Origin: Varroa destructor
Lineage: Eukaryota; Arthropoda; Arachnida; Mesostigmata; Varroidae
Length of the DNA: 64,000 nt
Assembly (NCBI RefSeq): GCF_002443255.2
Contig: NW_019211455.1
Span: 53,344,801-53,408,800, forward strand
Reading direction: 5' to 3'
Numbering within the stretch: position 1 is the stretch's first letter; each line of letters begins with the position of its first letter. The position numbers were made by a program, and so were the translations under genes. Below the pieces are notes generated by a model that saw only the letters and a program-made list of their open reading frames with translations, was not told the origin of the DNA and did not search any database. Positions 24,868-35,341 of the stretch are shown in pieces.

Positions 24868-25491
24868 CTAGGACGCGGAAGATGCTTTTGTGCTCCTGAG
24901 TGTTTTACTCCATCTTTTCAAAATGTCGGTCAGGAATCCTTTTTTAAGCTCCTCCTCGGTTTCGGCCTTGCTCATTGAGCCGAAACTTCCCGTGCCCTGC
25001 TTACGTTCCTCGTGAGCGGAAAACCGCCGCGACAGTTCCTTTTTGTAATGCTTGTACTTGATTGGAACATCCAGGCCTATCGCCTCACAAAATTCATTAA
25101 CTTCGGCTTTAAGACGTTTTAGATGAACGGGGTCGTCGACGTAACGTTTCTCGTCGCTAATCAACTCGTCGTGATCGGAATAGTTCGAATAATATTGGTC
25201 AGTGTCCATCGGTTCCCTTTCAATTTCCGAACTCTCACTCGAGGTCTCATTGGATTCCAATCCGGGATTTAACATGGGCCTAGCGCCCCTTAACTCCAAC
25301 GTGCAAGGCGCTAATTCATCGCACAAGTATGGATCCTCAACGCTGCGGTACAACGAGTTACGTAGTCTTGAGAGGTAGTTGGACTCTCCTTTAGCTCCCC
25401 CTGACAGGCGTAGGCGTTTGCCATAACATCGGACACTTTTTTGGCTATACGGCTGTGTCAGCAAGCGCAGTATCGATGACAACTCGTTCAT
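24868..25491 (-). CDS. Uncharacterised 207-residue acidic/basic protein, apparently single-exon here
   Basis: I do not recognise this protein. It is the longest ATG-initiated frame in the window (207 codons plus TAG) and the least likely to be chance in 40% GC DNA. The start ATG has A at -3 (CCAAC before ATG). An in-frame TAG lies four codons upstream, so either this ATG is the start or an exon begins just after that TAG (GAATAG followed by CTGAGAGCC). Residues 1-30 are basic with few acids (MNELSSILRLL, SVRCYGKRLRL). Residues about 70-117 are rich in Ser, Glu and Asp with several Tyr. Residues about 120-207 are Lys/Glu/Arg-rich and probably helical (LKRLKAEVNEF, YKHYKKELSRRF, SKAETEEELKKGF). 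There is no signal peptide or membrane segment. GC3 is about 58% by my count, above the surroundings. A soluble nuclear or cytoplasmic protein, or a mitochondrial one with an N-terminal presequence, are both possible; this is inference. Confidence 0.55.
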   Translation of the reverse strand: MNELSSILRLLTQPYSQKSVRCYGKRLRLSGGAKGESNYLSRLRNSLYRSVEDPYLCDELAPCTLELRGARPMLNPGLESNETSSESSEIEREPMDTDQYYSNYSDHDELISDEKRYVDDPVHLKRLKAEVNEFCEAIGLDVPIKYKHYKKELSRRFSAHEERKQGTGSFGSMSKAETEEELKKGFLTDILKRWSKTLRSTKASSAS

Positions 25492-26081
25492 GTTGGCTCT
25501 CAGCTATTCAGATTCGCGCTTAAAGCTTAGATAGATATTACACATATGAAATAACAGCAGCCGACACAACCGTAAGCAATCTAAAGGCTATCGACCTTCG
25601 AAAATTTTGCACTAAGATTCGTTGTTTCGTCTAAACTGCTAGAATGACTGATTTTGAAGCCTCAGCTGAGCCTTGCCAAGATGCTTTACTCTTTTGAGGC
25701 TCTCATCAGGTATCGTTATTTCAGTACGAAAGCAGAAACTTGTCGCGTTGTTTCCATTCGCCTTTTAGAAGTCGGCTCTTTTTTTCCAAGGAAGTGAGTA
25801 ACCGAACAGCAGTATGTGTCTATGTCATGTATTTTTGCAACCCACAATAGATCTGGGTTATTCTTATATTGCGTATGCGTCGAGCTTCTTTGCGTTTGGG
25901 ACTTCTGCTTGTTGCGTTTTGGGAGGCCGCATGAAACGTATGACCGGATTAGCTAATGAAAACTTTATGTTGACATTAATGTGCCTGCTAGTTGCACGGA
26001 TCGTTGTCAGCAGATGGTCACACCAAGTCAATCACTATATGTTCACGTATCATTCAAGTCTGCACCAAATAAGATACAATC

Positions 26082-26107
26082 ATATATATATATATATATA
26101 TATATAA
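26082..26107. repeat. (AT)n microsatellite
   Basis: About 12 AT units in an otherwise moderate-complexity region. Confidence 0.85.
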
Positions 26108-27368
26108 TTACCTGGTTTCATTTAAAATCGCTAACTGCCTGTTCATATGACCTTTCTCCTTTTTCCCCGCTCACTTCTTTTGATCTGTCGATATCGCGTG
26201 TAAAAATAAACCTATTGCTATTGTTATTGTTTATATTACATGTGCCAATACCCTGTTGCTGGATCAGTCTCATACTGCTCGGTAATGCTGTTATGACCGT
26301 CTAACGTTAAATACTATGTTTCAACAACAGAAGCACGCTAGCTCAGAAGATAGGCAGCTCTTGATTGAGCATGTGTTTGTTATTGGAAAGAGTCGTCAAC
26401 AGGGTCTCCTATATTAGACTTCGGTAAAGTTCCGTCCCGAGAGCGCTGCGTGTAACGTAATTGATTGAGCATTACTAATGGTTGTTAATGCAATATTCAG
26501 AGAATTTTTTTTAGCCAGTGTATCAATCTTGAGCGCGCAACAACGAACACAATAGGATATTCGATCAAATCGGCTTCGGTAAGCGAAAGAGTATCTTTAT
26601 TTATTTATCTTATTTATTATTTAGCTATGTCGGGACAATAACACGTTTCGCTCTCGAAGAGCCATTGCGACGAAGCAACAAAAGACCGCGGAATCAACCG
26701 TTTTCACATGTGTACGGTGGTTTTTTCGGCGGGAAGACCCTATGGGAAAACACGAACTTGTGTATCTCTGAGTATCACGGCGCTTGTCGGAGACGGATGT
26801 TGTAGTACGTGAATAGCTAGAGCAGTGCCTCATGATGAGCGAATGACGTATCGGACAGCTCTAAAGATCGCGTGGTAGGCAAGGAACACGCGAATAAATT
26901 TAAAGGGTTTTTTTTTTGTACGCAATTCGATATGTGACGACCGCTACTTTTCTAAAAAATTCATATATTTTTTTTTAATATCTTCACATCGGCTTTTTTG
27001 TTTATACAGTATGAAGCTGTATGAAGTATGATCTATGTCTAACTATTACCTCTGACATTTTGACAGTTAATCTGCCCTAGAATTGAATAATATTAATGTT
27101 TGCTATTTTGTATAGGGCATGTCTGCAGCGTAATGTCTGATACTTTTGAAAGAAGTCCGAGTACGATGAGTAGTTTTAACGGAGGTCGGATAGAGCTGAG
27201 CCAATGACAACGGTTGTAAAAGCTTTAAGGGTTAACCCAGTGATCTAGGTTTAGATTAGACGATCATAAAGATAAAGGTTAAGGGAATATTTTTTTTGTT
27301 CTGTCTTTTTGTTCTATAAAAAAAAAAAGTCTTTCCAGTGTCTACACTGATTGTTAAATTGAAAAAAA

Positions 27369-27471
27369 AAGTCGAGAAAAATATAAACTGCGTTTTAAAC
27401 TTTGTAGATTTTTATTTTTTTCTTTAATATTTTCTCGACTTTTCCATATTTTATTTAAAACGCAGTCTATA
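27369..27471. repeat. Interlocked inverted repeats (a-b-a'-b' order)
   Basis: Segment a (27369-27385, AAGTCGAGAAAAATATA) and adjoining segment b (27382-27399, ACTGCGTTTTAAA core) are each found again as reverse complements downstream. The copy of a is at 27426-27441 (AATATTTTCTCGACTT) and the copy of b is at 27454-27471 (TTTAAAACGCAGTCTATA). The a copy differs by one A; the b copy differs at one base. Because the copies come in the same order as the originals, the two stems cross instead of nesting. Confidence 0.5.
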
Positions 27472-27896
27472 AAACTATCATGAAGCTGGTGGTGGATAGT
27501 TGCTGGTGTGTGATAGAGTCGAATTAAAGGAAAAACATTGAAACGCCTTCTTGCGATTGCATGTTTATATTGTAATGCGGTGAACTACGTTAAAGGTAAG
27601 CGATGTTTAAATTAACACTTATTTGCCTGAAATCCAAAGTAGCGGTAAGTAAAGATATCTTCCATTTGTTTTTCATTAAATTGTATAGAATTTGTTGAAA
27701 ACAGTACGCGCTGTATACTATTGTTTTTTTTCAATTTTTCCTTAGTATTGCCTTCGTTTTAAAATTATTTAACAGTATAACAAGTTAATTTTTTGGGGAC
27801 GATTCTTAGTTAATCGGTTGTGTTCGATTTGGACCCTTTCGATTAGCGTTTAATTATGGGATGCATGTGATACCATATAATTTTTGTTTTCCCAAG

Positions 27897-28141
27897 CATG
27901 CTTTTCCTTAGCAAGTCTCGAGCCACAAGTACTCACTAAAGTTGGACTAGAGTGGGGTTTGTCGGCGCATGTTTGCTGGACTAAGGATTTTCATTCGTTT
28001 GGGGTTGTGTTCGATAAGCCTGAAGGATATAAAGAAGAACAGTTGAGCACGCGAGCAAGGCAGCGATTGTTGGCCGCCACCGTTGCTACCGTCATCCACT
28101 CCGCTTTTCTGCAGGATCGCTCATTCGCTTTTGCGCTCTAA
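27897..28141 (+). CDS. Candidate terminal exon, unknown product
   Basis: A strong pyrimidine tract (TTTTTGTTTTCCCAAG) ends at 27896 and could be a 3' splice site. The following frame stays open for about 81 codons to TAA at 28139-28141. The translation is mixed and plausible for a folded protein: VLTKVGLEWGLSAHVCW, then FHSFGVVFDKPEGYKEEQLS, then an Arg/Ala-rich helix-like RARQRLLAATVATVIH. GC content jumps at this point from the AT-rich region upstream. I recognise no family. No in-frame ATG lies near the start, so if real it is an internal or last exon. Confidence 0.25.
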
Positions 28142-29325
28142 TGACGCATTTGAGCCCCCTGTCTCTCGAGGTTTGAAGCACACTCGCAGCCAGCTACAGC
28201 CAACGAGGCACCGATTTTTCAAAATCGCACCAACGACTACGAAGCTGTGACCGACGAAGAAGCAGAAAAAGATAAAAGGACCTAAGCTGGAGGGAGACCG
28301 GGTTGAAGACGAGGTAAGGAGATGAGGCTTGGCGATGCAACCAGAAGGTTAGCACAAGCAAAAGAGGGCATCCTATTGCTGTAGAAACAGCAGGGGTAGC
28401 AGCGTACGTAGAAGAAGCGACGAGAAGTATTTTGATTCTTGCTGTACTTTTCAGGAGCTTTTCGCAGCCCCTCCATTTTCCGTACTGTGCTAAGCCACGC
28501 TCTTCGTTGTCCCCGAATTGCCAAAAGCAGAGCTGCTGTTCTGCTGCACAGACTGCCTCGATCCGTAAATGCGCGGTCGTTTTTTGAGTCCTTTAACCGT
28601 TGAGGCTTCTCGCACTGAGGCGCTTGAATCCGTAGAAAACGTAATCACTATCCTTAATACAAAGGATAGCTGAAAATCGGAAGAGATTATAGTTGTGGTT
28701 GGTGAAGAAGCAACAACAACGGAACCATCTAGACGCTGGGGGATATTGAGATGAGATCTTTTTACGCCACCACTTCACAATGCGGAGCAATCAACGGGCA
28801 AATCCACTTGGAAGACCAACTGACCGGAACAATGATGGGTGACGATTACAGGTGGTGAAAAAATTGTCGTAGCTACTGAAGACAGCCGTGGCATTTCCTT
28901 CAACGGCGACTCCAGTCACAGCGCATATGACATTATAGGCGCTCACGATTTTGCAACGGTGTAAAAAGGTTTTTCAAAATATATTATTTTCTCGTTGTTA
29001 GAAGCACTAATAAGTTCAGCTTTACAGCTTGCGACGTATGGTTTTATTAGGATTTGTGGTCATCGTCAAAAAGACTGTTGCATAGTGGAAAGAAAGTGAT
29101 TGTTCTATTTATGTTTCTTAGTAAGACAGGCGGTACGTTGTCAACAAAACGTTCTGCTGTAACGTCTACAAGGAATAGCGTAGCTCTACGAATGCAGCTA
29201 ATTCTTGTATGTTGACAGTGCTTCAATGACAAAAGACGTTATCCTCATACTCTTATACACCCCATATAAAATAGCAATATCGCTCCCGCCCTTGCGTTGC
29301 TACGGGGGTCAACCATCGTCGGCAG

Positions 29326-29563
29326 GAACAGTAGCAGACGCATTACCATCACGGTCATCATTCTAGCCTATTTATGCGACTATGTTCGCAGTACGCAAAT
29401 TAACTCTCACGAGTGTGGAGGTGGAATGAGCAACCTTGGACAGCTGTGTGAAGGAATAGACCTGAACGTAACGCTTCAGTCATACGGCACGCAGCATACG
29501 TTCTGTTACGTCTCGTGCTGTTCCATAGCACCAACCAACAATGACATAATGACAATCCTTTAG
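29326..29563 (+). CDS. Candidate exon of a small cysteine-rich secreted or receptor ectodomain protein
   Basis: An acceptor-like CATCGTCGGCAG ends at 29325, with pyrimidine-rich sequence further upstream (TCGCTCCCGCCCTTGCG). The open frame runs about 79 codons to TAG. The translation begins with a basic stretch followed by a hydrophobic core (RRITITVIILAYLCDYV), like a signal peptide or anchor. After it comes a Cys-containing part: HECGGG, QLCEG, a possible N-glycosylation site NVT, and FCYVSCC. Position 1 of the codons is purine-rich and position 3 is C-rich, the RNY pattern of real coding DNA. The Cys spacing is not one I can assign. No initiating ATG is visible, so an upstream exon would be needed. 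Confidence 0.28.
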
Positions 29564-31835
29564 GCAGTACCAACCCCACCCCCATCCCCCGTGTTACACG
29601 CGAAATCAGGCACACCTAGCTCTAGACTCTTTTTTCTTGCTGTTCTCTTAACGGGCTCAGTATCTGCTCTTCGTTGTTGCCTTTTTTTTATCATCCAATT
29701 TAACCTGATCGTACATCGTGTGTAATGTGTGGCGAGTACGGCTCTTATAGAAAAACAACCCCCTTTCTCGAATACTCGATATAACATTCGTATTTTGTAG
29801 CTAAAATTATAATATGATATTTCACTATCTCAGCCAATTGCATAAATCAACATTAACTGTATAAAGACAACTGCAAATAAGAGTTTTCAGCCTCGGAAAT
29901 TTTAATTATATTATAGCCACACCACCAGCAGGCTGGGTATATTGTTTGTGATCGTGGTGCCTGGTGACGATAATGATGGTGCAGCTTGCATCGCAAAATT
30001 GGATCAGATCAAGTGAGGCTTGATAGCGCTATCATAGAACGGCCGCAGACTATCGATATTATACTAATTAGATACTTTCAGCTGAACCATTAATTAATCC
30101 TGGATTTAGTACTCATTCAGCTGTATGGAAGACTGAAGCTCGTATACTGTGCGGTCTATGTCCAATTGTCATCGTTGCCATATACGAGTGATTTAACCGG
30201 TCCAGTATATTTCTGTATCTGTGAAGTTCATGTAAAGTACTAGACCGAGACGGAAATATATATTCATATATGTCTCATTCGGAAATCTGCCCACCAAACA
30301 ATCATATTGCCGTATAGTGTGAGAGTATATCCAGATGCAAATCTATGCGAAACCCGACAGGGAGCGTTATCGGGTCTGACCAAATCACGTCTGTGATCAT
30401 GGTAGGACACGTATCCTTCGTGGCACTGTATATGCATATATCTGTGCGTGTGTCTACCTGTCCGTTTATTTGTGCGTGCTGCATAGGTACGAAACGTTGC
30501 GTAAAATCGTGAGAAGCAGCGACTATGCGGCAGTAACTATTGCTTGTTCCAACGGCCGTCGAGTACGAAGATAATGGACGCTCAACATATCGCTGCGGAT
30601 AGAAGTTACCGTATGAATGGAAGCCGGGTGTGAGACCGACATCGTGCTCACTGCGTCACATCCAATGATGATTTCACAGGTTATAATCTCTATAAGGCAA
30701 TGTAATAAGCAAATCTCTGCCAGTAGGCTAACTGATAAATGAAGCTGGCGCCTCGTGAACAACAACGACCATGGTCGGATTTAACAAAGTAAATATTGCT
30801 ACTGTTACTGCTGCTGATGTTCGTGGTTTGTTCACAGGGGTGTTTGGCCTACCAGGGCTAACTTAGTTTATCCAGGGTTTTGTAAGCCTTAAGAGCGGTG
30901 CTGGTGCAAACGGTAGGCTATCGTAAAATCGAGTCTATTTGTGACTATATACACACGTGTGGGCATTTTATAGTGAATCGTAGGATAGTTATATGGAATG
31001 GGTGTATCATTAGCTGGCAAGCAACGCAATAGAATGTTTGCCGCTTTTGCTCAACTACTGTTGTTGTCGAACGAATAGGCCCTAACTGAGAAAACTAGTT
31101 ATAGATAACCAGCCATGATTTTAGTCCAGTCATTATCAACCATAACACGCTGTGATAGAGAAGATTGCATTTGGAAACGAATTGCGCGCCCAGTTGTTGC
31201 CCATGGCCATATATAAATATCGTAGCAATGTAAAAAGGGCAATCTTACGTAAATATATTGTAAATGAACGGTATATACGTTTTTTTCTTGCTGATACCCC
31301 GTACATAACATATTGGTTACCTAATATACCTGGCACAATTCAATAAAAATCATCGAAGATGGCTAGAGCTATTTTTTCAGTATGTGTTCAATTGTCATTT
31401 CAGACGTTTGCTGCACAGACTTCGATAGGTCCCTTCGAAGATTCAATCCAGTCAATTAAATAGCTAAACCAATAAAAATCATAGAGACTTATATTATTTT
31501 AATTCAATTAATTAGAATAACCTATGGAAACCGTGTAACTATCTAGCCATGATAATGTGGCCGAGTTCGTGTTCGATGACCTCACGCTTCATGCATAGTT
31601 TATTAATGTATCACCTACCACATGATGTTTTCTTTAATTAACTACCTATAAAAATCACAACAAAGCAGGACAATAAAGCCATACTATTAAGTATAACTTT
31701 CCGAAGGGAGCAAGCCATTGCTCTCATAGCATGGCTTGATCTTTCATCATAGACTGTCGCAATTTCAATGCTGAAACACGTATTTATTACGTTGCTTGTG
31801 AGCTGTTGTCCACCATCCACTCAAACGAGCAAAAC
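29564..31835. other. No supported gene
   Basis: Short frames of 60-80 codons only, without acceptor or domain evidence. No repeat family was recognised. Confidence 0.5.
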
Positions 31836-31898
31836 ACTTAGGATCGAACCGCCGGGACACAAATCCTTATCCTGAGTTATCCGCTGGGCTCAGTTGGA
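31836..31898 (-). tRNA. Degenerate tRNA-like sequence (A and B boxes)
   Basis: On the minus strand a B-box consensus GGTTCGATCC (plus 31841-31850) is preceded by an A-box-like GAGCCCAGCGGATAACTC (plus 31873-31890). Three D-stem pairs (GAG with CTC) can form. A 5-bp anticodon-type stem (GGATA with TGTCC) can also form, but around an 8-base loop. T and acceptor stems do not close, so it is a pseudogene or a tRNA-derived repeat fragment, not a working tRNA. Confidence 0.25.
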
Positions 31899-31955
31899 AA
31901 ATAAGGCATGGCAAATTAGTATGATAATTATAATTTCTACTGAATCGTACCATAA

Positions 31956-32345
31956 TGGTTAACACGCAAACTGGATCGCGCTCGTGGATTTTGGACCATA
32001 TTTGTAGGCACGTATGCGGAGCGAATACATGATGCCGATATCCTGTTCTCCTGTTTCTCGACAATTCCACCTATTCCGTGTAAACGAGTGGTCTACGAAA
32101 GGATACAATCTAAATGGAAAAATTTTGTTGGCCGCACTGAAATCGGAGGTCCAGCTATCCTGGTTCGACATGAAAGGCTCTTACAATTTGAGTTAATACT
32201 GTTAGAGGATACTTTGATCTCGTGTAACGCGCAAGCCAAGGGTTTGAGTAAATTGAAAGTACGAAATAGTTGTAGTACCGTAAGTCTGTTCCTTACACAA
32301 AAAGGAATATTCGTTGTTAATATTACTCACGGCGCATGTCTATAG
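31956..32345 (+). CDS. Long ATG-less open frame, candidate exon or element remnant
   Basis: After a TAA at 31953-31955 one frame is open for 129 codons to TAG at 32343-32345, unusual for DNA this AT-rich. The translation looks like a folded protein: RARGFWTIFVGTYAERIHD, then YERIQSKWKNFVGRTEIGG, then LVRHERLLQFELILLEDTL. A full-consensus donor GTAAGT occurs at 32280-32285 inside the frame, so an exon might end at 32279. Upstream at about 31.85 kb lies a minus-strand tRNA-like sequence, so a transposon-derived origin is possible. By rough calculation a few frames of this length are expected by chance in 64 kb, so confidence stays low. Confidence 0.22.
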   Translation, partial: WLTRKLDRARGFWTIFVGTYAERIHDADILFSCFSTIPPIPCKRVVYERIQSKWKNFVGRTEIGGPAILVRHERLLQFELILLEDTLISCNAQAKGLSKLKVRNSCSTVSLFLTQKGIFVVNITHGACL

Positions 32346-32672
32346 TATACTAGAAGTACATAGTTTTATCTTTTGACTTTTTTTCTTTTTTGCATCACCC
32401 TTCTTACCAAGCAAACGCTACTAAAATCATTCGCTAATGTTGAGTTGACCGTTCATTGTATCCATAAGTACGTGGCCTTTATCAATTTGGAGAGTGTTTT
32501 GTCGATGTACCGTATAACACTCTTCGTGTGTACAAGGCCAAGCCCTAAATAATATTTTAAATTTCTTCTCAGCTTTGCCCCTACTAGCTTGCAAATGTAG
32601 CTTCAAAGCTGAACGGTAATTCGTTTCAGCAACTGTAATATATTCATGTTGCATTGAATTTTAAAAAAAACG

Positions 32673-32694
32673 TATTTGAAGATGTCTTCAAATA
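32673..32694. repeat. Short palindrome
   Basis: TATTTGAAGA and TCTTCAAATA are exact reverse complements two bases apart (TG spacer). Confidence 0.6.
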
Positions 32695-35324
32695 TTCATA
32701 ATCCGAATGCCCTACACATAGTCAATAAACATTTTAGCTAATTTTGACCCAGTTACAAACGGCCTTCAAACTTTATCCTACCTAAAGTGTTACGAACGTA
32801 ACTATCCAATTGCACATACGTAGATAACATAATCTGTTACGGCAAGCAAGTGGTTATCTTGTCGCCTGGCCAACGTCACGTTGCACGCTCTATGCTTCGC
32901 ATGCTATGATCTTGTCCTTACCCTGTTTTCGGTAAATACATGGGCACACTACAGAGGGCAGGACTATATTTGTTGTGCCAGATTGTATGTATGTGTTTTA
33001 GTGTGCATATACATGAAGCATAGCACGTGGACAAATGTTTGTTACACACGAAATCATCACTGTTACTACATGCCCTAACTTAAAACGTTAACATAATTTC
33101 TGCTAACGTTTGAAGGGCTAAGTTGAATAGATGATTTTGACTAATCATCTACGGAAGGTCAGGAAACACAGCGTCGACATCTGTCAGATAGTACCATGTG
33201 TGTACACGATACGAACGCTTGAAGACAACGAACGCCGATGATCTAACGATGCTACAGTTCGGCTCCTATAATATCCCGAATAATCTATATTGATGATGAC
33301 GTGAAGCTTGTTGGAGTATCGAGTACGTAATTAACAAAGCTCAAGGTGACGCATTGATAGCTCTAACTGATAAAGATATAGAGTTAGATGTAAAAAAGTT
33401 AGATTATAAACTGTAATACTGTTTGAAGTTGTTTATGATAAGTTAAGTAGAAGTATTATTATACACTGTCGTGGACGGTACGTAGCAATGTTGCTGGTGT
33501 ACGCGAATGCCGTGACAAGCGTTTAACGTGATGGATATTTTAGTTTGTTATGCTGATCGGTAAGAGATAGCAGGTAAGAGTATATTGCCCTGATTATATA
33601 ATATATTAGTCATTAAAAGTGCCTTAATAAAAGTTTCCTGTATAACACTGCGTGCAAAAATAACCCACTTTGACTTGGTCGTACTTCCTCTGCCAGGTGT
33701 ATTAAATATTCGAAAGCGGCAAATCAGACTACAAAATGCTTAGATAGTTCCATCAGTGTTCAATAGTTTCAATTTGTATCGCGCTGGACAGTTATCATCA
33801 TAAAATTAATCAATTTAGAAGACAAATCTGTGGATATATTTATTTTTATTGATTTTGATTTGATCGTTGCACCATGCTCAATGCAATAGGTTCATAGACG
33901 TTTTTTGAAAGCGAACATCACCTGCGGTCGCCTGAATGCTAGAAGATAAATTTGCATATTTGACCCTAGCAAATTTTAACTTTATTTAATACTTATTATC
34001 TACCTATCTTGTCTATACATAAAACTGCGGAACGAATAGTGTGTAAGGTAGAAACCACGGGCAACTATCCCAGATTCACGGCAGATTTTCATACGTGGAT
34101 GGACTGGCAGTCTATGGTCAATACTTCTGACAGCGACGGTGCGAGAGCACCCATCAAGGCTCCGGGACAACAGAAAGAACGTCTGCGGTAGGCTCTTTCT
34201 TCCTGGCCGATATGGCACTAAAATGAGATCAAATATTCGCCGACTCCACTTCCACAACTGCACCGATCTTAGTTCTCCTACGGCAGAAGCTGCCGTTTTA
34301 TTCCCTAATACAAGCAGTACTGAAGCCTTCGAATGTCTCCTGCGATTAGACTGGAAACGAAGTGCATCGACGTAAAACCACTGTATGGATATGAAACTGA
34401 GGCATGCGACGTTCCTACAGACCTGTGACATGAGGAGGGTCAGACAGTTTCTCCGCTTACTAGAGTCCTAATGCGGCAAAGAACCATGGGAAACTTTTCG
34501 TTGGGATGTGCAAGCGAGACTAAAGCATCCCCTTCCTGTCTGTCTCCCTACCCGCTCCCTATAAAGCCACAGGGCATGAAGCAAACTTTAGTACAGGCAG
34601 GCCACCATAAGCTCTTATACTACACGCATTCGCCGTCGTGCTGGCGTCGGCAAATTGAATTCCCAACCAGCAAACTACCCTACCTGTCTTGCTCGAAGAA
34701 CCACCAGCTCAGTGGTTCCTGGTTTCTTACCAAACCGTTACCGTGCTAAACTCACGACTACGTGCCATCAACTAGCAGAGTATAATGACTAGTCTTAAGA
34801 CCTGTCTCTGAGCTATCGCCAAAGCAAAGCCTCGCAGCGTCGTAACGAGGTGTTGGTTGGTCCTATTTGATTGACTGGCTCCGCGTTGTCACGGACTCGA
34901 GGTTTAGTGAGGGGGTAGACGACAAGGTGCCAGTGCCAGCGATGCCAACGGCAAGTTATTCAAGCGGTCATTAAATTTTCCTTTGCAGTCGCCACTGGAC
35001 ATGGTCGAACGACACGATCTGGCAGAACATGCCTCACTATGAAATATGCGCTTATGTTAAATACACGTCCGTGAAAATGATCGCTTCGGCCGAGAGAACG
35101 AGAGTGGGAAAGCAGGGAATTTGGAAACGGGTAAGGGAGTGGAGGCGAACGACAGAGATGAATCCCGGCGGCAACTGCTTGCCCAGCAGTAAGCTCTACA
35201 GCTCCTCATTGCCCCCCTTTTTGCTATGACTGATTTCCGGATCAGATAAAATTTATGAGCGGAGCGAATTATTTTGTTAGCATATCAAAGGTGGCAAGCT
35301 TTTCTTTTGATATCTAGCACTAAA

Positions 35325-35341
35325 CTACTACTACTACTACT
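35325..35341. repeat. (CTA)n microsatellite
   Basis: Five CTA units plus a partial unit. Confidence 0.8.

Larger units (their letters stand above)
25492..27896. other. Upstream region of the minus-strand ORF, then AT-rich DNA
   Basis: No clear TATA or initiator for the 24868-25491 ORF was found in the first 400 bases. A possible minus-strand acceptor (GAATCTGAATAG) lies directly before its ATG. 26.9-27.9 kb is A/T-run rich and contains the interlocked inverted repeat. Confidence 0.45.

Noticed and set aside
26338..26378. A-box-like TAGCTCAGAAGATAGGCAG
   Set aside because: No B box or cloverleaf stems at tRNA spacing downstream.
34000..34431. 143-codon minus-strand ORF
   Set aside because: Non-ATG start, no motif, and an equally plausible overlapping plus-strand frame at 34139-34375.
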